From an uncultured Clostridia bacterium (GTDB lineage Bacteria > Bacillota > Clostridia > Lachnospirales > CAG-274), in assembly GCA_947632615.1 (NCBI GenBank), contig CANRPW010000004.1, positions 1 to 64,000 on the forward strand: 64,000 nucleotides of DNA, given 5' to 3'. Position 1 is the first letter of the stretch. The number at the start of each line of letters is the position of its first letter. Under the pieces are notes generated by a model, which ran no database searches, was not told the origin of the DNA, and worked only from the letters and a program-made list of their open reading frames with translations. Positions 9,483 through 18,006 of the stretch are shown piece by piece. Position numbers and translations under genes: made by a program.

Positions 9483-9827
9483 TTGGGGTCTACCCACGCG
9501 TTGGGAACTCTAACCCATATTGAATTGCCAACTCAAGGGCGTAGCGCGCCTGCAGACCACGTGTTGGGAACTCTGTCCCATGTTGAATTGCCTACTCAAG
9601 GGCGTAGCGCGCCTGCCCCAGACCAAGCATTGGGAACTCTGTCCCATGTTGAATTGCCTACTCAAGGGCGTAGCGCGCCTGCCCCAGACCACGTGTTGGG
9701 AACTCTATCCCTTGTTGAATTGCCTACTCAAGGACGTAGCGCGCCTGCAGACCACGTGTTAGGAACTCTATCCCTTGTTGAATTGCCTACTCAAGGGCGT
9801 AGCGCGCCTTATCCATCCATATTTTAA
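9483..9827. repeat. 63/66-bp tandem repeat, five units, open in frame
   Basis: The core GTAGCGCGCC recurs at 9541, 9604, 9670, 9736 and 9799, spacings 63, 66, 66 and 63. The 3-bp difference is TGCCCCAGACC versus TGCAGACC. All spacings are multiples of three, so the plus strand reads as a 114-codon frame of 21- or 22-residue repeats (LGTLSHVELPTQGRSAP), and parts of other frames are open too. There is no convincing ribosome binding site or known domain. I annotate it as DNA repeat rather than gene. It lies between tldE and the end of the convergent MmcQ-EVE gene. Confidence 0.85.
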
Positions 9828-9841
9828 AATAACTATTATGA

Positions 9842-10579
9842 TTATTTTAGATCCTCGCTTAAATTTTTTGGTATTCCTCTTGGTCCTCTTACTGCAAATA
9901 TGCCATAATCTTTACCTAAGACAGCAAATGTAAATTCGTGGGGGTCATAGCGCTTAAGAAGCTTTATCTTCATTATGCCTGACATGCGTACCTCTCCGTT
10001 ATCAAAGCTAAAAGGTATGTCCGTTTCTGTCACAAGGCATTTATATAGTATTGCCGATATGGGAGCTCCAAAATACATAAAAACCGTGTCCCCCGCCTTG
10101 ATGCCCTTGCCCTGCTTCCAATTTATTTCGTCTGAAGCTTCAAAAGCTGCCTGCACATCATAATATTTTGGGTTGGCAGGTATGAGCCAATCCTTAGGGG
10201 GTCTTAGCTTAAGCCTTGTTTCCTTAGATGCCGTGGCAAGATAGCTCTCCTCCAGCCATCTGCATATTTCCTCAAATTCCACAGTCCCGTCTAACAGAAC
10301 GGATATCCAATTTCCCCTGCTTATATGATAGCCCCTGAAATATCCCGGCTGCTGCACAAGAATATCAGCCATAAAGGGATCGTTCATTTTCAGATTGACA
10401 ATATACACCTCTTCCGAGCTGTCAAGCCCCAGCTTATTTTTGGGCACATTCATAAAAAGGGCAAACCACTTTTGGTTGTCGCCGTGGCGGAAGGCTTCAT
10501 AACCGGGAAACCGCCTCCAAAGTCGTTCCGGCTTTACACTGTATTTCTTTTCTATAAACTCAAATAGCTTTTCTTTCAT
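9842..10579 (-). CDS. MmcQ/YjbR-like and EVE-like fusion protein
   Basis: A 245-residue cytosolic protein. The N-terminal half (about 1-120) resembles MmcQ/YjbR (DUF419) proteins, with KKYSVKPERLWRRFPGYEAF and RGNWISVLLDG. The C-terminal half (about 130-245) resembles EVE/PUA-type domains (WLIPANPKYYDVQAAF, then INWKQGKGIKAGDTVFMY), which bind modified bases in other proteins. Its ATG overlaps the dinB stop by four bases (ATGA), so it is co-translated with DNA polymerase IV and may belong to a DNA-damage response. That function is inference. Confidence 0.8.
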   Translation of the reverse strand: MKEKLFEFIEKKYSVKPERLWRRFPGYEAFRHGDNQKWFALFMNVPKNKLGLDSSEEVYIVNLKMNDPFMADILVQQPGYFRGYHISRGNWISVLLDGTVEFEEICRWLEESYLATASKETRLKLRPPKDWLIPANPKYYDVQAAFEASDEINWKQGKGIKAGDTVFMYFGAPISAILYKCLVTETDIPFSFDNGEVRMSGIMKIKLLKRYDPHEFTFAVLGKDYGIFAVRGPRGIPKNLSEDLK

Positions 10580-11784
10580 AAGTGTTTCCTCATATATTCA
10601 ACTGTTCTGTAAAGTGTATTTTTTTGATATATTTTATCCAAATGCCCTGCAAAATCAAGCTTATAGCGCTTCTGAAACCTGTTCAGCACTTCCTTCAGCT
10701 TTTCATTGCGTTCATTTTCAATATCCTTATAATAATCATCTAAGGTAAGCTGTCTTTCCTTTTCGTCTGAAATATTGTATATGCTTACTCCTATAAGCCT
10801 TACAGGCAGCTTTTCTACATTTTCAAGCAACCGGGCAGCCTCCTGCCAAATGGGAACGGCAGAGTCTGTAGTCGGTATTATGCGGGAGCGTGTTATGCTT
10901 TTCATATTAAAATAAGTCAGCTTTAATGTCACGCCCTTTCCGTAAAGCCCATATCTTTTTGCTCTGCGCTCCACACTTATGGCAAGCAAAAACAGAACAT
11001 CCTTTAAAAAATCGTAATTATTTACATCTTCCTGAAAGGTGACCTCTCTGCCTATAGATTTAGCATCCTGTGGGCGATAGGGCGTTACCTTGCGCTCGTC
11101 TATGCCAAATGCCAGCTTTGTTATCCATTCTCCCTGCTTTCCGAGAAGCTGTATCACCATATCCTTATTTTCCTGCACGTCCTTAACTGTATGTATGCCA
11201 AAGGAATATAGCTTTTTTGCCGTCATTTCTCCCACGGTGTAAAGGGAGCGCACGTCACGGTCCCTCATAAGCTCCACAAACACCTCGGGGGTAGGTATTT
11301 CAAAATATCCGTCAGGCTTGTTTTCTTCACTTGCGGTTTTTGCTGCCGTCTTAGAATAAGCCACCCCTACCGAGCAGGTAAGCCCCAACTCCTCCTTAAT
11401 GCGCCGTTTGACAGTCATTGCCACCTGTCTTGCTTCTTCCATATTTTTCACCTTAGGGGTAACATCCAGATAGGCTTCATCTAAGGCTATTCTTTCAACG
11501 GCTGCTGCATAGGTGTTCCAGATTTTATTTAGCTGCCCTGACACAGCTTTATACTTATCCATATTAGGGTGCATATAAATGCCCTTAGGACAACGGTGGT
11601 AGGCTTCTTTTATATTCATAGCCGAGCGCACCCCATACCTTCTGGCTTCATAGCTGCAAGTGGCGACTACACCCCTCTCCCCGGGCAGACTGCCTATAAT
11701 AAGGGGTTTCCCTCTGAGGGCAGGGTTGTCCCTCATTTCCACAGAGGCATAAAAAGCATCCATATCCACATGAATTACAACCAT
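10576..11784 (-). CDS. dinB: DNA polymerase IV (Y-family)
   Basis: Error-prone translesion polymerase, 402 residues. The palm begins VIHVDMDAFYASVE, carrying the first catalytic aspartate, and the second acidic cluster is ALDEAYLDVT. Helix-hairpin-helix residues (VGEMTAKKLYSFGI) and the little-finger domain follow. Start ATG 11784 follows GGAGGG. It overlaps the MmcQ-EVE gene, and the 3-methyladenine glycosylase gene lies 27 bp upstream on the same strand, giving a DNA repair and damage-tolerance cluster. Confidence 0.95.
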   Translation of the reverse strand: MVVIHVDMDAFYASVEMRDNPALRGKPLIIGSLPGERGVVATCSYEARRYGVRSAMNIKEAYHRCPKGIYMHPNMDKYKAVSGQLNKIWNTYAAAVERIALDEAYLDVTPKVKNMEEARQVAMTVKRRIKEELGLTCSVGVAYSKTAAKTASEENKPDGYFEIPTPEVFVELMRDRDVRSLYTVGEMTAKKLYSFGIHTVKDVQENKDMVIQLLGKQGEWITKLAFGIDERKVTPYRPQDAKSIGREVTFQEDVNNYDFLKDVLFLLAISVERRAKRYGLYGKGVTLKLTYFNMKSITRSRIIPTTDSAVPIWQEAARLLENVEKLPVRLIGVSIYNISDEKERQLTLDDYYKDIENERNEKLKEVLNRFQKRYKLDFAGHLDKIYQKNTLYRTVEYMRKHL

Positions 11785-11811
11785 ATCTGCCCTCCTCGTT
11801 GAAATTTAGTC

Positions 11812-12420
11812 TTACCTGACCTCTTTGTCAGGCTTCATTTTTACTGTAGGGTTTGTTTCATTTATTTTTTTATAGCAGGGACAGTCCCCTGCATGGTCGT
11901 TTATAATGCCGCAAGCCTGCAAATGAGAATATATAGTTATAGCCCCCACATATTTAAAACCTCTTTTTTTCATATCCTTGCTTATGCGCTCAGACAGCCC
12001 GTTGCTTACGGGGATATTCCCCCGGTCGTGTCCGTCATACAAAATAGTTCTGCCTTTGGTATAGCCCCATATATAATCGCAAAAGCTGCCAAACTCCTCT
12101 CGCACCTTCAAATAACATATTGCATTATTTATAACCGCCCTGATCTTCCTTTCAGACCTTATCATACCTTCAGTATTAATTATCCTCTCTACATCGTCAT
12201 CACCAAAATCGGCTATCTTGTCATATTCAAAATTTTCAAAGCATTTTCTGAAAATCTCACGCTTTTTCATCATAAGCCCCCAAGAAAGCCCACATTGCAG
12301 ACACTCCAAGGTCAGGTGCTCAAACATCTGCCTGTCGTCATTATGTACAGGTACGCCCCACTCGCAGTCATGATATATCCTGTCCCTTTCGCTTGTAAAA
12401 AACACATTACAATGTCCCAT
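11812..12420 (-). CDS. tag: DNA-3-methyladenine glycosylase I
   Basis: Base-excision repair enzyme that removes 3-methyladenine, 202 residues. Family landmarks are YHDCEWGVPVHNDDRQMFE and LQCGLSWGLMMKKRE, plus the C-terminal zinc-site region ending CPCYK. I chose ATG 12420 because AGGAGG lies six bases upstream and the protein then begins MGHCNVFFTSERDRIYHDCE. The frame stays open upstream to 12525, but that extension is a transporter remnant (next entry). Confidence 0.93.
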   Translation of the reverse strand: MGHCNVFFTSERDRIYHDCEWGVPVHNDDRQMFEHLTLECLQCGLSWGLMMKKREIFRKCFENFEYDKIADFGDDDVERIINTEGMIRSERKIRAVINNAICYLKVREEFGSFCDYIWGYTKGRTILYDGHDRGNIPVSNGLSERISKDMKKRGFKYVGAITIYSHLQACGIINDHAGDCPCYKKINETNPTVKMKPDKEVR

Positions 12421-12439
12421 ATCACACCTCCTATATGCC

Positions 12440-12525
12440 GCCATTTCTGCCACATTATATAACAGCTGCACAAGCTGTGCCAAAATAAGCGGTATGGCTT
12501 GAGATATGATCCTTAGAAAAATCAT
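12440..12525 (-). pseudogene. N-terminal scrap of a MATE-family transporter
   Basis: The translation RIISQAIPLILAQLVQLLYN matches the first transmembrane helix of MATE efflux proteins (compare LPVILSTAAQSLYNIVD in the gene at 13,625). The resemblance stops after about 25 codons and the frame then runs into tag. It is most likely the residue of a transporter gene deleted when tag came to its present position. Confidence 0.55.
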
Positions 12526-12835
12526 TCGTCAACCTACCGACCTTCTCTTAAATTTTTTATATCACATCTTGTATTATATCACGCATTTATAGTTGTGTCT
12601 AATATTTGTATAAAGAGTTGTTTTCTGAACATTTTTCAAAATTTATATTAAATACATCGCAAAAAATGGCACTTGAACGGCTTATCAATAAGAAACTTGA
12701 GGAAAATAGCAAGAAAAATGCCACAAAGAAAATATAACAAAAAGCAACCAAGATTGTTCTTAGCCGTTTTGCACAATTTTTTGCTTAAAACTTTGTATAA
12801 CTTTCCAGTATCAAATCAAAATTAAATGAATAAAA
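12526..12835. other. AT-rich intergenic stretch
   Basis: I see no convincing gene. A 23-codon frame at 12,666-12,737 (plus strand, lysine-rich) has no ribosome binding site and no recognisable family. Confidence 0.6.
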
Positions 12836-12869
12836 GTCATTAACTTATATTCAATGACTGTGATATAAT
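12836..12869 (+). promoter_or_regulatory. putative promoter and operator of the tetR gene
   Basis: The inverted repeat GTCATT (12836-12841) / AATGAC (12853-12858) lies just upstream of a -10 box TATAAT (12864-12869). The placement suits autoregulation by the TetR-type product downstream. No strong -35 box is visible. Confidence 0.4.
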
Positions 12870-12895
12870 GAAATCGTAAAACAGGAAGTGGTAAT

Positions 12896-13491
12896 GTGAC
12901 AAACAGACAACTTGCCGCTATAGAAACCAAAAAAAGCTTATTGAAGCGGCAAAAAATATAATATGCGAAAAAGGATTGATAAACACATCGATCGGGGAGA
13001 TAACAAAAGCCTGCGGTGTATCAAACGGCACATTTTATACCTACTTTAAGCGTAAGAAAGATATTGTTTTTGCACTGGGCAACTATATGTACCAAGAACT
13101 TTATGAGCAGGCTATGGAATATGAAGGCGGGATAACAGAACGTCTTGTATTCTATATGACCCGTTTTGCCGAATATACCGAGAAAAGCAGCCTGAAACTG
13201 TGTCAGGAATGGGTGCGCAACGCTGTTGACCCGGATATTTCTCCCGAAGGAAAAAACAAACTGTGTGCGGATATCACAGCAATTAAGGGGCTGCTTGTAA
13301 GTGCAGTTCAAAATGGCGAACTTAAAAATGATACTTCGGTGGAATTGCTTGCAGAAACTCTTACCGATATTCTTTACGGTCAAATGCTTTGTTGGGATAT
13401 CTCCGGCGGGGCATACAGCTTTGGAGAACGCACAGGTAAATTCTGCGAAAATTTTTTAAGGTCGATAATAACCCCCTATTTAAAAAAATAA
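12896..13491 (+). pseudogene. TetR/AcrR-family regulator, frameshifted
   Basis: From GTG 12896 the frame reads MTNRQLAAIETKK and is lost in a run of seven A residues (12931-12937). Adding one A restores a continuous TetR protein: KLIEAAKNIICEKGLINTS, then the helix-turn-helix ITKACGVSNGTFYTYFKRK. The C-terminal ligand domain is intact to 13491. Translation could restart only at weak internal codons, which would lose the first DNA-binding helix. It is followed by a broken MATE transporter, the usual TetR target, so the pair was probably a drug-efflux module. A single-base sequencing or assembly error in the A-run is the alternative. Confidence 0.8.
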
Positions 13492-13624
13492 TAGCGGTTA
13501 TGGACAAAATATCGCATCATTCTACAGAAACAGTGATAATTGGCTGACAGCGTTACAGAGGATTGAAAATTCTGCTTCCATACTCACTGTTATCATAATG
13601 TGTGAAAACTCGAGGAGGATCAAT

Positions 13625-14166
13625 ATGGAAACAAACACCGAAAACAAAATGGGCACAAAGCCTGTATGGTCGCTGCTTCTGACCATGGCTTTGCCTGTTA
13701 TATTATCCACCGCCGCTCAGTCCCTATACAATATCGTAGACGGCATTTTCGTTTCCATGCTGGGTGAAGACGCTATGGCGGCAATCACCTTTGCGGGTCC
13801 CTGCACAAAGGTACTGATCGCCCTGGGAACGGGCATAGCCGTGGCAGACCGTACCTGAGTGCGCAGACCAATAGTTCTGCCATTTTAGAGGGCGGCGTGG
13901 CATACCTCACTGTATACCTTGGGTTGGGTATCGGAACAATCGGTCAGTTAGTCTTTGAACGTATGCTCATTTCCACAGGCAAGACCGTTTACAGCATGAT
14001 TTCCCAAGCCATCGGTGCGATCCTTAACCTTATTCTGGATCCGGTGCTGATCTTTACCGCCGGCATGGGGATCACCGGGGCGGCAGTGGTAGGCTTCGCA
14101 TTGATGCTGCGTTTTTACAGAAAAGACATTAAAATTGCTATAGGGGAGCGATCCTGTGTATGCTGA
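13625..14166 (+). pseudogene. MATE-family multidrug efflux transporter, internally deleted
   Basis: The start ATG 13625 has GAGGAGGATC upstream. The first 78 codons are normal MATE (WSLLLTMALPVILSTAAQS, then YNIVDGIFVSMLGEDAM) and end at a stop at 13858. After about 40 bp the homology resumes mid-protein (LTVYLGLGIGTIGQL, then GAILNLILDPVLIFTAGM), skips again and ends near RFYRKDIKIAI. A full MATE protein has about 450 residues; fewer than 180 codons remain, so at least two deletions occurred. Confidence 0.85.
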
Positions 14167-14244
14167 AACAGACTATAACGAAAAATAACTTTGGATCATC
14201 GAAAAAATGATCGCCAAACCAAAAAGAAAAAGGAGGAAAATTTT

Positions 14245-15387
14245 ATGGCAAAAGGACCTTTAGGATTTGGATGGATGCGCCTTCCGCAGTTGTCCCAAGA
14301 ATCTACGGACATTGATTATGAGCAGGTGAACCGAATGGTTGACCTGTATCTGAATTCAGGATTTGATTATTTTGATACCAGCTATGTTTATCACGATGGC
14401 GTCAGTGAGACAGCTATCAATAAGTGTCTTGTCAGTCGTCATCCGAGAGAGAGCTTTCGTCTGGCATCAAAGCTTCCGGTTTTCACGATCACGGAAGAAA
14501 AACAGGTGGAACAGATTTTCTCTTAACAGCTTAAAAAATGCGGGGTGGATTACTTTGATTATTATCTGCTCCACAATGTGAATGGCATTTTTTATAATCG
14601 GATCATTTCCCGGTGCCACATGTTTGAGCATATGCAGAAATGGAAAGAGGAAGGAAAAATTCGGCACATCGCATTTTCTTTCCATGATTCGGCAGATGTG
14701 CCGGATAAGGTGCTGAGTGAGCATCCTGAAGTCGAAGCGGTGCAGATTGCCCTCAATTATATTGACTGGAACGCATATTTTGTCCAAGCAAAAGCCTGTT
14801 ATGATGTGATCCGAAAACATGGCAGACAAATGATCGTCATGGAGCCGGTAAAAGGCGGTATGCTTGCAAAAGTGCCAAAAGAGGCAGAAAAGCTCATGAA
14901 GGAAATTCATCCCGATGCTTCGCCCGCATCATGGGCAATTCGTTTTGCGGCAGGTCTTGACGGTGTTCTTACAGTTTTGTCCGGCATGTCTACACTTGAA
15001 CAGGTAGAAGATAATGTCTCCTTTATGAAAGATTTTCAGCCGCTTAACGACAGGGAAAAAGAAATTTTAACAGAAACTGCAAGGCTTTACCGTATGTCTG
15101 GTATTGCAAAGACAGCAGATTTTACGCCTTATGAAGCAATAAATCCCAAAGGGATCTCTGCTGCGGCTATACTTGACTGTTATAATAGCTGTATGCTTCA
15201 ACCGGTGCCAACATTTGGTGCAGAACACAACTATTTTACTTCCGAGAAAGCAAAGCACGGGCTGGGAAAGGATGATGTCTGTATTCCGGGAAAAGTTATC
15301 TTGGCTGATGGAACAGATGCTACGGAACTTATCCATGAAGCAGAAAAATTTTTGAATGACAGCGCATTTGCACAATATGACGTTTGA
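14245..15387 (+). pseudogene. aldo/keto reductase with one in-frame stop
   Basis: A strong AGGAGG and ATG 14245 open a frame reading GPLGFGWMRLPQL. The conserved active-site Asp and Tyr are in FDTSYVYHDG, and Lys in ASKLPVF. A TAA at 14524-14526 interrupts it. Reading continues in the same frame to 15387 (VDYFDYYLLHNVNG, then FAAGLDGVLTVLSGM), so the stop is a point change. The expected length is 380 codons. The last 75 residues lack the CxxCxxC ferredoxin tail common in related clostridial reductases. It is the third broken gene in a row. Confidence 0.88.
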
Positions 15388-15435
15388 GTATTAAATAGCC
15401 TTGAAATGATATAGCTGAATAGAAATTGCTGATTA

Positions 15436-15474
15436 AGAGGTCGGGAGAATTGTAAAGTTCTCCCGACCTCTCAC
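15436..15474. terminator. terminator between convergent units
   Basis: The perfect stem AGAGGTCGGGAGAA / TTCTCCCGACCTCT has a short loop. It lies between the reductase relic and the end of the minus-strand ACGX-sirtuin operon and may terminate both. Confidence 0.75.
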
Positions 15475-15537
15475 ATCACCGTGCATACCGTTCGGCACAG
15501 ATCCTTAGTTTTTGCACACTTGCAGACGAACGCTGCT

Positions 15538-16416
15538 TCATACTTTCTCTGTTCCGCACTTTCCGCAGTCTGAGCAGCCGTTGCATATAAGCCTGCTTCC
15601 GCAGCGGTCACAGGCTTGTCTGTAGTGGGGTATGTATAGCTTTTCCTTTATTTCCATACCAAAACGGTCGGTCAATTTCCACTCTATGGGCTTTCCTTCA
15701 AAATTCATGCCCGATTTATATGCCATTTCGCTTTGGAGCTGCTTTTTGGGCAGACGATAGGTTTTTCCGTCCTTTATAAAAACCGTCCCCGTTTCTATAA
15801 AGCAAAATGTTATGTTGTGAAAAACACACTCTTCCCTGAGCGCCTTCACCCATTCAAAATTGCAGGGTCTTGCCCCGTCATAGTTTTCGCCGCCGCAGAT
15901 GACCTGTTCTATCTGTCCGTCGCCTAAATATTTTTCAATACTGACGGGCCCTATAAACGGGGCACACATAATGCCCTTATGTTTAAAAGGAAGCTCCAGC
16001 AAAACGGGTATACGCTCATCAGCTCTTTTTTGATTTTCGCAGGTAACATTAAAAAACACATTTTCCCAGCCGTCACCCCAGTCCTTAGGCAAGCAGTTTT
16101 TCACACGCTGAGGTCTTTTTGTGAGCAGAAAGAATTTTACATCCGGCCGCATACGCATAAGTTCCCAGGCTTCATCACGCCAACTGTCTGCTTCAGCCAA
16201 AAAGAAATCAGAAGACATACACACTCTTATCAGCTCTCCGCTTTTTATTTTATATTCTCCTGTTCTGTTTTTTTGTATGGGATAGTTAAAGCCCTTGGTT
16301 TTGTAAATGTCAGCCCCGTTTCTGTTTCTTACACGGTCTAAAAAATACATATAGCAGTGACGGCAGCCCTCGCTGCATTTCACGCAGCCGTGCCACGGAT
16401 TCCAAATATCGTGCAT
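15538..16416 (-). CDS. DUF5131 (phage Gp37/Gp68-like) protein
   Basis: A 292-residue protein. It begins MHDIWNPWHGCVKCSEGCRHC; the CSEGCRHCY segment is a Cx3Cx2C motif like that of radical SAM enzymes. Family members contain LLTKRPQR and EQVICGGENYDGARP, both visible here. The last 45 residues form a cysteine-rich tail (CDRCGSRLICNGCSDCGKCG) that probably binds zinc or a cluster. No reaction is established for the family. It starts four bases after the sirtuin gene with GAGGTG before the ATG, so it is the distal gene of the same operon. Confidence 0.8.
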   Translation of the reverse strand: MHDIWNPWHGCVKCSEGCRHCYMYFLDRVRNRNGADIYKTKGFNYPIQKNRTGEYKIKSGELIRVCMSSDFFLAEADSWRDEAWELMRMRPDVKFFLLTKRPQRVKNCLPKDWGDGWENVFFNVTCENQKRADERIPVLLELPFKHKGIMCAPFIGPVSIEKYLGDGQIEQVICGGENYDGARPCNFEWVKALREECVFHNITFCFIETGTVFIKDGKTYRLPKKQLQSEMAYKSGMNFEGKPIEWKLTDRFGMEIKEKLYIPHYRQACDRCGSRLICNGCSDCGKCGTEKV

Positions 16417-16420
16417 AATA

Positions 16421-17269
16421 TCACCTCAGGTCGTTTAATACTTTTCCTATATCTTCGTCAATACATATTGACTGCCCTTCAATTTCCTTCGGGCAAAGGG
16501 CATCGCCGTAATTTATACATACATAAGTCGCTTTTCTGTTCTGCGCCGTCATGCGCCAAAAGGGATATTTTATTATAACAGGCGTATTATAGCCCACCCC
16601 AAGCTCTAAAAACAGAATATGCCCATCTATATGTGTTTGCAAAAAGCTTTCATAGAGGTTTGCAGCCCTATGCCAGCCCTCATCCTCAACAAATTTATCG
16701 TCGGAGCGAAGGTTCATAGTCATTGGTCTGCCGCAGTTGGGGCAGACAGGCAGCAGCTCTGATGGAATGTGCATATCTTTTTGCCTCTCCAGCATGCTGC
16801 GTATGATATTTTCATTATCATAAGTTTCCTGAGTACAGGGCACAGAGCACTGAAACAGACCATAGTCCCCTTGAGTATAAAAAAGCCTGTTTTTATCCAC
16901 CCCTGCCTTCTGAAAACAATGGTCTACATTTGTGGTGATAATGAAGTAGTCTTTGTTTTTTATAATATCCAACACCTGTCCATACACAGGTTTGGGAGCA
17001 TCTTTATAACGATTTATAAATATATAACGGCTCCAGTACGCCCAATACTCTTCCGGGGTGTCATAAGTATAAAATCCTCCCGAATACATATCGTGAAAGC
17101 CATATTTTTTCTCAAAATCCGCAAAATATTTGTGAAACCTCTCCCCCGAATAAGTAAAACCCCCGGAGGCGGAAAGCCCTGCACCTGCCCCTACTACAAC
17201 AGCATCTGCCCCAGCCATAGCCTCCTTCAGTCGCTTTAAATTATCCCAGTAGGCTTCTGTAGATCTCAT
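16421..17269 (-). CDS. class M sirtuin (SirTM-type protein ADP-ribosyltransferase)
   Basis: NAD-dependent Sir2 fold, 282 residues. The NAD-binding loop is VVGAGAGLSASGGFTYSGE and the next signature is TTNVDH. At the place of the catalytic histidine the protein reads YTQGDYG, and NLRSDDKF supplies the arginine seen in class M sirtuins, which are ADP-ribosyltransferases rather than deacylases. The zinc site CSVPC..CPNCG is present. ATG 17269 has GAGG six bases upstream; an in-frame ATG at 17290 lies before it. It overlaps the end of the macrodomain gene by 29 bp, the pairing known for SirTM operons. Known SirTM substrates are lipoylated GcvH-L proteins; neither GcvH-L nor LplA2 is encoded here. 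Confidence 0.88.
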   Translation of the reverse strand: MRSTEAYWDNLKRLKEAMAGADAVVVGAGAGLSASGGFTYSGERFHKYFADFEKKYGFHDMYSGGFYTYDTPEEYWAYWSRYIFINRYKDAPKPVYGQVLDIIKNKDYFIITTNVDHCFQKAGVDKNRLFYTQGDYGLFQCSVPCTQETYDNENIIRSMLERQKDMHIPSELLPVCPNCGRPMTMNLRSDDKFVEDEGWHRAANLYESFLQTHIDGHILFLELGVGYNTPVIIKYPFWRMTAQNRKATYVCINYGDALCPKEIEGQSICIDEDIGKVLNDLR

Positions 17270-18002
17270 AGTCGACCTCTTTAAAAACATTGAATATCAC
17301 CTCTATATCACCCTTGCATTTTCTCACGGTATCTACGGCTATTTCCGCCGCCAACTCATTGGGAAAGTGAAATTCCCCTGTTGATATACAGCAAAAAGCC
17401 ACGCTGTTTATGCCGTTTTCCTTAGCAAGCTCCAAGCAGGAGCGATAGCAGGAAGCCAGCAGCTCTCTGTCATTTTTATTAACGCTGCCATATATGATAG
17501 GGCCAACCGTGTGCAGCACATATTTGCAGGGCAAGTTGTAGGCAGGGGTGAGCTTTGCCCCTCCCGTTTTTTCCTCGTGCCCCTGTTTTTTCATTATTTC
17601 GGCACATTTAAGCCTGAGCTGTACCCCTGCATACGTATGAATACAGTTGTCTATGCAGGCGTGGCAGGGCACATAACACCCCGTCATACCGGAGTTTGCG
17701 GCATTTACAATGGCATCACATCTGAGTGTTGTTATATCCCCCTGCCAAAGGTAAATGCCGTCTTCTATGGGAATAAGCCCGTCAATATCCGTAATGCCCT
17801 TTTTAGCCGTTTCTTCCTTTAAATATTCGTCCTGCACCCTTATAAAATCTTCGTCTATGGGTAAGGGTCGTCTGACATTCATAAGTGAGCGCAGCAGCCT
17901 TTTCTGCTCCCCTTCGCCTGAGGGAACGGAAAGCTCTCTGTACCTTGAATTTTCATCTATCAATTTTTGTATAAGATAAATTCGTCTTTCTGTCTGAGTC
18001 AT
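17241..18002 (-). CDS. zinc-containing macrodomain ADP-ribosyl hydrolase
   Basis: A 253-residue protein. An N-terminal helical part (about 1-75) precedes a macrodomain with GDITTLRCDAIVNAANS. The stretch GCYVPCHACIDNCIHTYAG replaces the usual glycine-rich loop; its Cys-His-Cys residues are the zinc ligands of Zn-macrodomains linked to sirtuins. These enzymes remove ADP-ribose that the partner sirtuin adds. The start at 18002 is four bases after the flavin/ferredoxin gene. The partnership with the overlapping sirtuin is inferred from family knowledge and gene order. Confidence 0.9.
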   Translation of the reverse strand: MTQTERRIYLIQKLIDENSRYRELSVPSGEGEQKRLLRSLMNVRRPLPIDEDFIRVQDEYLKEETAKKGITDIDGLIPIEDGIYLWQGDITTLRCDAIVNAANSGMTGCYVPCHACIDNCIHTYAGVQLRLKCAEIMKKQGHEEKTGGAKLTPAYNLPCKYVLHTVGPIIYGSVNKNDRELLASCYRSCLELAKENGINSVAFCCISTGEFHFPNELAAEIAVDTVRKCKGDIEVIFNVFKEVDYEIYRSLLG

Positions 18003-18006
18003 GTTA

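Noticed and set aside
9483-9827. CRISPR-like array
   Set aside because: The units are contiguous 63/66-bp repeats without unique spacers and no cas genes are present.
14524-14526. Recoding or readthrough of the TAA in the aldo/keto reductase
   Set aside because: TAA is not known to be recoded here, and both neighbouring genes are also broken, so plain mutation is simpler.
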